Shown piece by piece: positions 8,693-16,825 of a DNA stretch of 64,000 nucleotides. Below the pieces are notes generated by a model. The model was not told where the DNA came from and ran no database searches. It saw only the letters and a program-made list of their open reading frames with translations. Within the stretch, counting starts at the first letter, position 1. Every line of letters starts with the position of its first letter. Both the position numbers and the translations under genes were made by a program. Source of the DNA: DASRDR01 sp963812945 [NCBI: uncultured Candidatus Rokubacteria bacterium] (GTDB lineage Bacteria > Methylomirabilota > Methylomirabilia > Rokubacteriales); the NCBI GenBank assembly GCA_963812945.1, contig CAWEXD010000008.1, positions 1,054,001 through 1,118,000 on the forward strand, given 5' to 3'.

Positions 8693-10039
8693 CTAGCGGA
8701 AGAGCTGCCGGAGCCCCTTTCGCAGGAGCGATTCCGCGAACCCGCGGAGGACGCGGTCCTGCAGGTCCGTGCGGGGGGAGTGGTAGGGACCCCAGACCCG
8801 GAAGTCGACGCCCATGAGCCCGTCCGGCCGCTCGGTGAACGCCGCGCGCATCTCGCGCGGCGCCCGGCGGACGACCGCGGGCGGGACCAGCAGGGTCAGC
8901 TCGTGGGCCAGCTCGCCGTTGCGGAGCAGGATCTCGCCCTTGCCAAGGATCTTGACGTCGCGCGAGACGAACCGGACCACCGGCGTTCGGAGCACCTCGC
9001 CCGCGAGCACGAAGTCGATGGCCCCTTCCTCGAATCGGAGCTCGCGCAGCAGGGGGAGGTCCAGTGCCGCCGCGACGGCACCGAGGACCGGCAAGTCCAG
9101 GAGCTGACCGTCGCGGATCTCCGCATGCCCCTGTCCGGCGGGGCCCTCCCCGGTGCCCGTGATGCGCGCCCGGGCCTGCAGCCGGCCGCTCAGGTTCCGG
9201 CCCCCGATGGCGGCCAGAAGCGTCTCCGCGCGCGCGTCCCGGAGGTCGAGATCGATCGTGTAGCGCGCCGGGGTGGCGAGGTGGAGGGTGACGTGGCCGC
9301 CGAGCGTTCCGTCCGCGAGCTGACCGCGAAGCGGCGCGAGGGTGAGGTCACCGCCGCCGAACCGGAGCGGGGCGGCGAGTGACCGGATATCGAGGCGATC
9401 GGCGACCCGGATCGAGGCGATCGTGAGCTGTCCCGCGCCCGACAGCGTGCCGCCGACCCGCGAGAGGGACGTCGACAGCTCGATGCCTTCGGCTCCGAGC
9501 AAGGGCCCCTTTCGCTCTCTCGCGACGGCGAGCGTACCGCGGCCGAGGACCAGGTGCGGCACGAGGACGTCGAAGCTCGCGGGCACGGGCGGGAGCATGG
9601 GCGCCTCCGCGCCTCCTGCCGCTCCTCCCGATGCGGGCGAGGGCGGCGGTCGCACGGCCAGGCGCTCGAAGCTCCACTCGCCGCGATCGGTTCGGAGCAG
9701 CGTGACATTCGGGGCGTCGAGGCGGATCTCCGCGATCTCGAGCCGGCGTCTCAGGAGCGGCAGGAGGCGGGGGCGGACGACGAGCGCCTCGGCTCGCAGG
9801 AGCTCGCCGGGGACTCCCGGGGGATTGCCGACCCTGACCTCTCTCAGCGTGGCGCCCGAGAACAGCGAGACGTCCATCCGGCCGACCGCCACCGGCGCGC
9901 CCAGGGCGCCCTGGGCGGCGCTGATGGCCGCCCGCCGGAAGGCTTCGGAGTCGAGATACCGGGTGAGGGCGAAGAGGCCGGCGCCCAGCAGGGCGACCGC
10001 CCCGAGGACGACCACGGCCAAGATCTTCAAGGCGCGCAT
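8693..10039 (-). CDS. AsmA-like envelope protein
   Basis: A 448-residue protein with one N-terminal membrane anchor (ILAVVVLGAVALLGAGLFAL) followed by the start of an AsmA/TamB-type repeat: RRAAISAAQGALGAPVAVGR, then MDVSLFSGATLREVRVGNPP. AsmA-like proteins form long grooves in the periplasm and are thought to help move phospholipids between the membranes. The rest is beta-rich and ends LLRKGLRQLF. A proline/alanine-rich linker lies near residue 145 (PPSPASGGAAGG). ATG 10039 is the start that exposes the anchor; longer readings add only arginine/proline-rich sequence. It is divergent from dps, and nothing nearby indicates a specific cargo. Confidence 0.78.
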   Translation of the reverse strand: MRALKILAVVVLGAVALLGAGLFALTRYLDSEAFRRAAISAAQGALGAPVAVGRMDVSLFSGATLREVRVGNPPGVPGELLRAEALVVRPRLLPLLRRRLEIAEIRLDAPNVTLLRTDRGEWSFERLAVRPPPSPASGGAAGGAEAPMLPPVPASFDVLVPHLVLGRGTLAVARERKGPLLGAEGIELSTSLSRVGGTLSGAGQLTIASIRVADRLDIRSLAAPLRFGGGDLTLAPLRGQLADGTLGGHVTLHLATPARYTIDLDLRDARAETLLAAIGGRNLSGRLQARARITGTGEGPAGQGHAEIRDGQLLDLPVLGAVAAALDLPLLRELRFEEGAIDFVLAGEVLRTPVVRFVSRDVKILGKGEILLRNGELAHELTLLVPPAVVRRAPREMRAAFTERPDGLMGVDFRVWGPYHSPRTDLQDRVLRGFAESLLRKGLRQLFR

Positions 10040-10233
10040 CGAGGTGGCTCTCGAAGCTGGCCGCCCCGGGGGCGGCCTGGGCTCATGATAGCGCGATTGG
10101 CGGTATCCGCCGTCCGGAATCGATTGCCTGGGCCGAACCGTCGAATCAGGAGAACCCGGCCCGGATCGACGCGCGCCGTCCATCCACTGCGCCACGGCGG
10201 CAAGTACCGGGTTCGCCGAAAGGAGGGGGCAAC

Positions 10234-10713
10234 ATGGCAACGAACATCGGGCTGAATCAACGACAGCGCCAGGCGGTCGTGGAGATTCTTTCGCGGCTCC
10301 TGGCCGACGAATACCTCCTTTACACGAAGACCCGCAACTATCACTGGAACGTGGTGGGCCCGCAGTTCAACGATCTCCACAAGTTCTTCGAGGCGCAGTA
10401 CGAGGCCATCGAGGAGTTCATCGACGACGTCGCGGAGCGCGCTCGCACGCTCGGCGGGCCCGCCGTGGCGACCATGGCGGAGTTCCTGAAGCTGGCGCGG
10501 CTCAAGGAGCAGCCGGGCCGCTATCCGGCCGCGCGCGACATGCTGAAGAACCTGCTCGCGGACCACGAGGCGCTGATCCAGACGCTCCGGCGTGACCTCG
10601 ACGTCGTGATGGAGCGTCACGGGGATGCCGGAACGAGCGACTTCCTGACCGGCCTGATGGAGCGCCACGAGAAGATGGCCTGGATGCTGCGGTCGTTCCT
10701 GGAGAGCAGGTAA
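10234..10713 (+). CDS. dps: Dps-family DNA-binding ferritin
   Basis: A 159-residue Dps protein: a four-helix ferritin-like subunit that forms a 12-mer, oxidises Fe2+ with H2O2, stores iron and protects DNA. The inter-subunit ferroxidase residues are visible: His in TRNYHWNVVGP near residue 37, and the Asp/Glu pair in EEFIDDVAERARTLGG. Helix D ends DFLTGLMERHEKMAWMLRSF. ATG 10234 follows a very strong AAAGGAGGGGG site. It is transcribed alone and a hairpin follows the stop. Stress control is likely from the family, but I see no recognisable OxyR or PerR site upstream. Confidence 0.93.
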   Translation: MATNIGLNQRQRQAVVEILSRLLADEYLLYTKTRNYHWNVVGPQFNDLHKFFEAQYEAIEEFIDDVAERARTLGGPAVATMAEFLKLARLKEQPGRYPAARDMLKNLLADHEALIQTLRRDLDVVMERHGDAGTSDFLTGLMERHEKMAWMLRSFLESR

Positions 10714-10747
10714 GCCGCGCCTCTCCCAGCCACCACACGGAACGAAG

Positions 10748-10778
10748 CGGAGGGCCGGGGAGACCCCCCGGCCTTCCG
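10748..10778. terminator. Hairpin between the convergent dps and permease genes
   Basis: Bases 10748-10760 (CGGAGGGCCGGGG) pair with 10766-10778 (CCCCGGCCTTCCG), 13 pairs with one G-T wobble and a 5-base loop. It lies 35 bases after the dps stop and 67 bases after the stop of the opposing permease gene. It could end transcription from both sides, although a U-run is lacking. Confidence 0.6.
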
Positions 10779-10845
10779 TGTGTTCAGGCTCCCGCCGGCG
10801 GCTGGGAGGACCGGGAGCCGGCCGGGGGCGGCCGGCTCCGTCCGC

Positions 10846-11682
10846 TCAGGTCCGGAGATGCGGGTCGAGGAGGTCACGAAGCCCGTCGCCCAGGAGGTTG
10901 GCGCCGAGCACGACGAGTGAGATCGCGACGCCGGGCACCGTGGCGAGCCACCAGGCATTCGACAGGTAGTCGCGCCCCTCGGCCAGCATTCCGCCCCAGG
11001 ACGGCTGCGGCGGCTGAACGCCCATCCCCAGGAACGACAGGCCCGACTCGAGCAGCACCATCGTGGCGAACTGGCTGGAGGCGATGACGAGGATCGGCGC
11101 CAGCGTGTTGGGCAGCACGTGGCGGAAGACCACCCGCGGCCGGCCGGCGCCCAGCGCCCAGGCGGCGTCCACGTACTCGAGCTGACGGATGGTGAGCACG
11201 TTGGCGCGCACGGTCCGCGCATGCAGGACCCATCCGGACAGCGCCAGCACGCCGACCAGGGCGAACGGACTCGTGCCGACGACGGCGACGATCGCGATCG
11301 CCAGCATGATCACGGGAAACGTGAGCTGGATGTCGGCGAGCCTCATGACGAGGTCGTCGAGACGCCCGCCCAGGGAGCCGGCCAGGAGCCCCACCAGGAC
11401 CCCGACTCCGGTCGCAAGGACGACCGCGCTCGTCGCCAGCACGAGCGAGATCCTTCCCCCGTAGAGCACGCGGGCGTAGATGTCGCGTCCCAGGTTGTCG
11501 GCGCCGAGGGGGCGCGCCGAGGTGCCACCCAGACCCCACGGGGCCTTGAGCCGCTGTCCGAAGCTCGTGCGGATCGGGTCCGACGCGGTCAGGAGCGGTG
11601 CGCACACGCTCGCCAGGACGACCACGAGCAGGATGGCGCCTCCGACGAGGATCAGCGGATTCCGGCGGGCGAAAGCCAGCAC
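10846..11682 (-). CDS. ABC transporter permease, DppC/OppC family (second importer)
   Basis: A 278-residue DppC-type permease: N-terminal segment LILVGGAILLVVVLASVCAP, periplasmic signature GADNLGRDIYARVLYG, five further segments, EAA loop DAAWALGAGRPRVVFRHVLP and C-terminus NLLGDGLRDLLDPHLR. The start is GTG at 11682, 7 bases after the stop of the DppB-type gene. It forms the heterodimeric channel with that protein. As with the first importer, no ATPase gene is linked to the operon, so both may use an ATPase pair encoded elsewhere, such as the DppD/DppF pair at 29.5-31.7 kb. That sharing is inference. Confidence 0.9.
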   Translation of the reverse strand: MLAFARRNPLILVGGAILLVVVLASVCAPLLTASDPIRTSFGQRLKAPWGLGGTSARPLGADNLGRDIYARVLYGGRISLVLATSAVVLATGVGVLVGLLAGSLGGRLDDLVMRLADIQLTFPVIMLAIAIVAVVGTSPFALVGVLALSGWVLHARTVRANVLTIRQLEYVDAAWALGAGRPRVVFRHVLPNTLAPILVIASSQFATMVLLESGLSFLGMGVQPPQPSWGGMLAEGRDYLSNAWWLATVPGVAISLVVLGANLLGDGLRDLLDPHLRT

Positions 11683-11689
11683 GGCGCGC

Positions 11690-12610
11690 TCAGCGGTACC
11701 GGATGCGAGGGTCGACGATGGTGTAGAGCGCGTCGACCAGAAGGTTGATCAGGACGAATATCGTCGCCGAGATGATGAGGACGGTCTGCACCACGGGGAA
11801 GTCCCGGGAGTAGATCGCGTCGACGACGAGCTTGCCCATGCCCGGCCAGGCGAACACGGACTCCGTGATGACCGCGCCTCCCAGGAGGGTGCCGATCTGG
11901 AGCCCGATCACTGTCAGCACCGGGATCGTGGCGTTCCGGAGCGCGTGCCGGAGGATCACCGCGCGCTCGCCCAGCCCCTTGGCCCGGCCGGTCCGGATGT
12001 AGTCGCGGTTCAGGATCTCCAGGATGCTCGACCGGGTCAGGCGCGCGACCAGGGCGGTCGGATACGCGGCGAGGGTGATGCTCGGGAGGATGAGATACGT
12101 CCAGTTCTCGAAGCCGGACGTCGGGAGCCAGCGGAGCGTGACCCCGAAGAGCAGGACCAGCATGATGCCGAGCCAGAAGCTCGGCAGCGACTGGCCGAGC
12201 ACGGCGAGCGTCGTGCCGGCATAGTCGTAGCGCGTGCCGCGGTGGACCGCGGCGACGATGCCGATCGTGACCCCCGAGACCACCGTCAGCACCATGGCGC
12301 ACAGGGTCAGCTGGAGCGTTGCCGGTAGCCGATTCCGGACGACCAGGAGGGCCGGGGTCCGGTACTGGAACGACTGGCCGAAGTCCCCGCGGAAGACGCT
12401 CTTGACGAAGATCGCGTACTGGACGTGGAGTGGCTCATTCAGCCCGAGCTGGCGGTTGAGCTCGTCCACGGCGGACTGGGGGGCGCCCTCCGGGAGGAGC
12501 ATCTGCGCGGGGTTCCCCGGGAGCACCCGGAGGATGACGAAGACCAGGACCGACATACCGACCAGGGTGAGGACCGCCTGGGCGACGCTGCGGAGGAGAT
12601 AAGCCTGCAT
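11690..12610 (-). CDS. ABC transporter permease, DppB/OppB family (second importer)
   Basis: A 306-residue DppB-type permease. It begins MQAYLLRSVAQAVLTLVGMS, has the periplasmic NRQLGLNEPLHVQYAIFV and FRGDFGQSFQYRTPALLVV segments, five more membrane segments and the EAA loop YIRTGRAKGLGERAVILRHA. The C-terminus VDALYTIVDPRIRYR is typical. ATG 12610 is separated from the upstream binding-protein gene by 117 bases that hold a hairpin, and is followed by the DppC gene with a 7-base gap. Confidence 0.9.
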   Translation of the reverse strand: MQAYLLRSVAQAVLTLVGMSVLVFVILRVLPGNPAQMLLPEGAPQSAVDELNRQLGLNEPLHVQYAIFVKSVFRGDFGQSFQYRTPALLVVRNRLPATLQLTLCAMVLTVVSGVTIGIVAAVHRGTRYDYAGTTLAVLGQSLPSFWLGIMLVLLFGVTLRWLPTSGFENWTYLILPSITLAAYPTALVARLTRSSILEILNRDYIRTGRAKGLGERAVILRHALRNATIPVLTVIGLQIGTLLGGAVITESVFAWPGMGKLVVDAIYSRDFPVVQTVLIISATIFVLINLLVDALYTIVDPRIRYR

Positions 12611-12669
12611 CAGGGCCTGACGATGCGGAGGGGCTGAAGCGCGCTCCTCGCCGCCCGCCTGGCCGGGGA

Positions 12670-12698
12670 CCGGCCTCCGGGAACGCTCGGAGGACCGG
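12670..12698 (-). terminator. Hairpin between binding-protein gene and permease gene (second importer)
   Basis: CCGGCCTCCG at 12670-12679 pairs with 12688-12698 (CGGAGG, one bulged A, CCGG) around an 8-base loop. There is no U-run. It occupies the same place in the operon as the hairpins at 2096, 33992 and 40164. Confidence 0.55.
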
Positions 12699-12727
12699 GC
12701 CGGCCGACGGGCACGGCGAGGCTCGAA

Positions 12728-14269
12728 CTACCGGACGCTTACGTCGTAGAGCAGGACGTAGTAGTCGCGGCGGGCCTGGAAGTTCTGGAGCTTGTCGCTC
12801 ACCGCGTAGATCGCGACGCTGTAGTACGGCCAGATCTCCGGCTCGTCCTCCCAGAGGGCCTTCTCGATCTCCTCGTACTTCTGTTGGCGGACCTTGGGGT
12901 CCGGCATGCGGCCCTCGCTGATGAGCTGCTCGATCCGGGGGTTGTCGTAGCGTGTCAGCTTCTCGGCGCCCGCCTTGGTGAACCACTGGCCGAGATACCA
13001 GTCGGGGTCGTGGGGCATGTGGGCCCAGCCCGAGAAGAACATATCGTAGTTGCCCGCGGTCCTGGCCTCGCGGGCGGTCGCGATCTCGAGGTTCTTGATG
13101 TTCACGGTGATCCCGACGTCGCCGAGCATCGCGGCCACCGCCTGCACGATCTCGAGCTGCTTCGGGTAGAGATCCTTCATGAGGACGAAGTCGAGGGAGA
13201 GGTTCTTGTAGCCGGCGTCCTTGAGGATCTGACGCGCCTTCTCGGGATCGTAGGCCTTCTGGCCGAGGTTCGTGTGGCCGATGAGGCCGGGCGGGATGGG
13301 GCTCACGACCGGCCGGGCATAGCCGAGGAGCAGGTCCTTGATGATGGCGTTCCGGTCGATCGCGAGCGAGATCGCCCGCCGAACGCGGGGATCCTTGACC
13401 GGGTCCTTGGCGAGCTGGAAGATCCAGCGCTGCGCCTCGATCGCCGGCGTGTCGAGGACGCGGACCCCCGGGGTCGCCCGGATGGTCTGCACGTTGTCCG
13501 GCCACACGCGGTCGATCACGTGGAGCTCCCCGCTGCGGATCCCGGCCACGCGGGTCGAGAGCTCCGGGATGAACCGGAACGTCACCTTCTCGACCTTGGG
13601 GATCCCCGGCTTCCAGTAGGCGTCGTTCGCGGTCAGCGTGATCTGCTCGCCGTGGGTCCACCCGCCGAACTTGAACGGGCCGGTGCCGACGGGCTTCTGG
13701 AAGAAGGCGTCCTCGTTCTGGGCGGCGGTCTGCGGCAGCATCCCCAGCATCGTGAGGTGCGCCGGCAGGGAGCCAAACGGCGACTTCGTCGACACGACGA
13801 CCGTGAAGTCTCCGTCCTTGCGCACGTCCTCGATGTCCCGGTAGACGAACGCCTTGATGAGCTTCGTGTTGTCCCGCGCGCGCTTGAGGGAATAGAGGAC
13901 GCTGTCCGCCGTGAACGGGGTGCCGTCGTGGAACTTGACGCCCTTGCGCAGGGTGAAGCGCCACGTCGTGTTGTTCACCGGCGTCCACGACTCGGCGAGG
14001 CAGGGGACGAACTTCGAGTCGTTCGTGACCTCGACCAGCGGGTCGTAGATGTGCCGGAGCACGGAGGTCGCGGAGATCGAGTAGTGGTTCGCCGGGTCGA
14101 GCGTCAGCATCTTCTCGGAGAGGCCGGCGACGATCTCGCCCTTGCGCGCCTGGGCCGCTGCCGCGCGCGGCCGCGCCATGGCGGTGGCGAGCACGGCGCC
14201 CGTGCCGAGCAGGACCTGTCGGCGCGCGACCTTCGACGGTTTCCCCGGACCGGTGGCAGTGTGATCCAT
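12728..14269 (-). CDS. ABC transporter substrate-binding protein, family 5 (second importer), probably Tat-exported
   Basis: A 513-residue SBP_bac_5 protein. A leader with twin arginines (VARRQVLLGTGAVLATAMAR) ends near AAAAQA. The mature protein shows EKMLTLDPANHYS, LAESWTPVNNTTWRFTLRKG with VKFHDGTPFTADSVLYSLKR, PVGTGPFKFGGW and TANDAYWKPG, and ends with RRDYYVLLYDVSVR. These are standard landmarks of dipeptide/oligopeptide or glutathione-type binding proteins; the ligand is not assignable. ATG 14269 follows a GAGGAG site. A TTGACA box lies upstream on this strand, overlapping the divergent promoter of the FAD/GcvT gene. Confidence 0.9.
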   Translation of the reverse strand: MDHTATGPGKPSKVARRQVLLGTGAVLATAMARPRAAAAQARKGEIVAGLSEKMLTLDPANHYSISATSVLRHIYDPLVEVTNDSKFVPCLAESWTPVNNTTWRFTLRKGVKFHDGTPFTADSVLYSLKRARDNTKLIKAFVYRDIEDVRKDGDFTVVVSTKSPFGSLPAHLTMLGMLPQTAAQNEDAFFQKPVGTGPFKFGGWTHGEQITLTANDAYWKPGIPKVEKVTFRFIPELSTRVAGIRSGELHVIDRVWPDNVQTIRATPGVRVLDTPAIEAQRWIFQLAKDPVKDPRVRRAISLAIDRNAIIKDLLLGYARPVVSPIPPGLIGHTNLGQKAYDPEKARQILKDAGYKNLSLDFVLMKDLYPKQLEIVQAVAAMLGDVGITVNIKNLEIATAREARTAGNYDMFFSGWAHMPHDPDWYLGQWFTKAGAEKLTRYDNPRIEQLISEGRMPDPKVRQQKYEEIEKALWEDEPEIWPYYSVAIYAVSDKLQNFQARRDYYVLLYDVSVR

Positions 14270-14338
14270 GGCAGGCTCCTCGAGAATGGCGTGTGGTCGT
14301 GAATGCCCAAGATCGGTCAGCGCCGATCGACGCCCTCC

Positions 14339-14367
14339 AGTCTTCCGGTCGGCGCGGGCCGTGTCAA
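14339..14367 (-). promoter_or_regulatory. Candidate promoter for the second importer operon
   Basis: Reading leftwards, a perfect TTGACA (14367-14362) is followed after 17 bases by AAGACT (14344-14339), a weak -10 with 3 of 6 matches. Its -35 overlaps base for base with the -35 of the rightward promoter at 14361-14390, so the two divergent units may compete for polymerase. Confidence 0.45.
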
Positions 14368-14390
14368 GGGCCCCGAGGCCCTGTTACAAT
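14361..14390 (+). promoter_or_regulatory. Promoter for the FAD/GcvT gene, implying a leaderless mRNA
   Basis: GTGTCA (-35, 14361-14366; 4 of 6), an 18-base spacer and TACAAT (-10, 14385-14390; 5 of 6). Transcription would start near 14397, two bases before the GTG at 14399. No ribosome site fits between. Confidence 0.55.
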
Positions 14391-14398
14391 CTGGCGCC

Positions 14399-16825
14399 GT
14401 GACCGCGCATGCGCAGGCAGTCGTCATCGGCGGCGGAGTGGGCGGCGCCAGCATCGCGTACCACCTCACGGCCAAGGGGTGGCGCGACATCGTGCTTCTC
14501 GAGCGCGCCGAGCTGACCAGCGGGTCGACGTTCCACTCGGCGGGACTCGTCGGGCAGCTCCGTTCCTCGGTCGCGCTGACGCGGCTCATGATGTGGAGCA
14601 TCGAGTGCTACCGGCGCCTCGCGGCCGAGACCGGGCGCGACCCCGGGTGGAAGGAGACGGGCAGCCTCCGGCTCGCCTGCACGCCCGAGCGGGTCCTCGA
14701 GCACCGGCGGCAGGCCGGCTGGGCCAAGACCTTCGGGCTTCCGCTCGAGGAGATCGAGCCGGCGGCCGCCCGGCGACTCTTTCCGGTGATGGGGCTCGAC
14801 GGAGTCCTCGGCGCCGTGTACCTGCCGACGGACGGACACCTCGACCCGAGCGGCCTCGCCATGGCGCTGGCCGAGGGCGCACGGCAGCGAGGCGCGGTGA
14901 TCCGCACCGGCACGCGCGTGCTGGGCATCGGCGTCCGGGATGGCCGCGTGCGGGAAGTTCAGACGACCGCGGGGACCATTCACGCCGACGTGGTGGTGAA
15001 CGCCGGCGGGATGTACGCGCCGGAGATCGGCCGGATGGCGGGCGTGACGATCCCGCTGGTCCCGATGGCGCACCAGTACCTCGTCACCAAGCCGATCGAC
15101 GGGGTGCACGCGGCCATGCCGATGCTCCGGGACCCGGACCACCTCGTCTACTTCCGCGAGGAGGTCGGGGGGCTGGTGGCCGGGGGCTACGAGCGGGCCC
15201 CGGCGCCGTGGGGGCTCGACGGGATCCCCGCCGACTTCAACCACCAGCTTCTCCCGCCCGACTGGGAGCGCTTCGCTCCCCTCATGGAGGGGTCCGTGCG
15301 CCGGGTGCCCGCGATCGGGAGCGCGGAGATCATCCGGCTGATCAACGGACCCGAGGCCTTCACGCCGGACGGCGAGTTCATCCTGGGCGAGGCGCCGGAG
15401 GTTCGCGGCTTCTTCGTCGCCTGCGGCTTCTGCGCGCACGGCATCGCCGGCGCCGGCGGCATGGGGCGCATCATGGCGGACTGGATCGTCGAGGGGGACC
15501 CGGGGCTCGACGTCTGGCACATGGACCTCCGGCGGTTCGGGGCCCAGTACCGCTCGCGGCGCCTCACCCTCGAGCGGACGCACGAGATCTACCGCACCTA
15601 CTACGACCTCCGGTACCCGAACCAGGAGCGCGAGGAGGGGCGGCGGCTGCGCCTGTCGCCGGCGTACCCGCGGCTCCAGGAGCTTGGAGCGGCGTTCGGG
15701 GAGAAGTCGGGCTGGGAGCGGCCGAACTGGTTCGAGCCGAACGCGGCAGCCGGCGACGAGAAACGGCGCCCGCGGGGCTTCGCCGGCCGTGTGTGGTCGC
15801 CGGCGATCGAGGCCGAGCACGTGGCAACCCGGGAGCGCGCGGGGCTGTTCGACGAGACGTCATTCTCGAAGTTCGAGGTGGTTGGCCCGGGTGCGCTCGG
15901 GCTCCTCCAGCATCTCTGCGGCAACGACGTCGACAAGCCCGTCGGATCGGTCGTGTACACGTCCATGCTCAACGTCCGCGGCGGGATCGAGTGCGACTTC
16001 ACCGTCACGCGGCTCGGCGCGCGCCGCTTCCGGATCGTGACCGGCACCGCGTTCGGCACCCATGACCGGGGCTTCATCCAGCGGCACCTGCCGGAGGACG
16101 GGTCGGTCTCGCTCGTCGACGTCACCGGGGCGTTCTGCTGTTTCGGGCTCTGGGGGCCTCGAGCCCGCGACATCCTCCAGGCGACGACCCCGGCCGACGT
16201 GTCGAACGCGGCCTTCCCGTACCTGACCGCGCGGGAGGTGGCGGTGGGGCGGGTGCCGGCGCTCGCGGTCCGCGTGACGTATGTGGGCGAGCTCGGGTGG
16301 GAGCTCTATGCCCCCATGGAGTACGGGCTCGAGCTGTGGGACACCCTGTGGGCGGCAGGCCAGCCCCACGGCGTCGTCGCCGCCGGGTACCGGGCGATCG
16401 ACTCGCTCCGGCTCGAGAAGGGGTACCGCTACTGGAGCGCGGACATCACCCCGGACGACACGCCGTACGAGGCCGGGCTCGGGTTCGCCGTCAGGCTCGG
16501 GAAGGGGGACTTCGTCGGCCGCGACGCGCTGGTCCGCCAGCGCGCCGAGGGGGCACCCAGGAAGCTCGCGTGCCTGACGCTCTCCGACCCCGCCTGGGTC
16601 GCGCTGGGCGGTGAGCCAGTGCGCGCGGCGGACCGCGTGGTGGGGCGGGTGACGAGCGGCGGCTTCGGGCATTCCGTCGGCGTCTCGATCGCGTACGCGT
16701 ATCTCCCGGCGGAGCTCGCGAGCCCCGGGACCCCGGTCGAGATCGAGTTCTTCGGGGAGTGGGTGCCCGGCCTGGTCACCGCGGAGCCCTTGTGGGACCC
16801 CCGCGGCGAGCGGATTCGCAGTTGA
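14399..16825 (+). CDS. FAD-dependent dehydrogenase fused to a GcvT-like aminomethyltransferase domain (dimethylglycine/sarcosine dehydrogenase-like)
   Basis: An 808-residue fusion. Residues 1 to about 400 are a DAO-type FAD domain with the dinucleotide fold QAVVIGGGVGGASIAYHL and RAELTSGSTFHSAGLVGQLR, the usual site near the flavin. A central FAO-type linker follows, then from about residue 450 the folate-binding GcvT domain (GLFDETSFSKFEVVGPGA, FGLWGPRARDILQ, ELGWELYAPMEYG, GYRAIDSLRLEKGYRYWSAD). Relatives remove N-methyl groups from dimethylglycine, sarcosine or related amines and pass the one-carbon unit to tetrahydrofolate. GTG 14399 places the FAD fold at the N-terminus. Its stop overlaps the start of the P450 gene (TTGA), so the two are probably co-translated. 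The exact substrate is unknown. Confidence 0.85.
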   Translation: MTAHAQAVVIGGGVGGASIAYHLTAKGWRDIVLLERAELTSGSTFHSAGLVGQLRSSVALTRLMMWSIECYRRLAAETGRDPGWKETGSLRLACTPERVLEHRRQAGWAKTFGLPLEEIEPAAARRLFPVMGLDGVLGAVYLPTDGHLDPSGLAMALAEGARQRGAVIRTGTRVLGIGVRDGRVREVQTTAGTIHADVVVNAGGMYAPEIGRMAGVTIPLVPMAHQYLVTKPIDGVHAAMPMLRDPDHLVYFREEVGGLVAGGYERAPAPWGLDGIPADFNHQLLPPDWERFAPLMEGSVRRVPAIGSAEIIRLINGPEAFTPDGEFILGEAPEVRGFFVACGFCAHGIAGAGGMGRIMADWIVEGDPGLDVWHMDLRRFGAQYRSRRLTLERTHEIYRTYYDLRYPNQEREEGRRLRLSPAYPRLQELGAAFGEKSGWERPNWFEPNAAAGDEKRRPRGFAGRVWSPAIEAEHVATRERAGLFDETSFSKFEVVGPGALGLLQHLCGNDVDKPVGSVVYTSMLNVRGGIECDFTVTRLGARRFRIVTGTAFGTHDRGFIQRHLPEDGSVSLVDVTGAFCCFGLWGPRARDILQATTPADVSNAAFPYLTAREVAVGRVPALAVRVTYVGELGWELYAPMEYGLELWDTLWAAGQPHGVVAAGYRAIDSLRLEKGYRYWSADITPDDTPYEAGLGFAVRLGKGDFVGRDALVRQRAEGAPRKLACLTLSDPAWVALGGEPVRAADRVVGRVTSGGFGHSVGVSIAYAYLPAELASPGTPVEIEFFGEWVPGLVTAEPLWDPRGERIRS

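Noticed and set aside
16759-16822. An upstream start for the P450 at 16759
   Set aside because: It would add 21 residues lying inside the coding sequence of the FAD/GcvT gene. The TTG overlapping the stop gives the normal P450 N-terminus.
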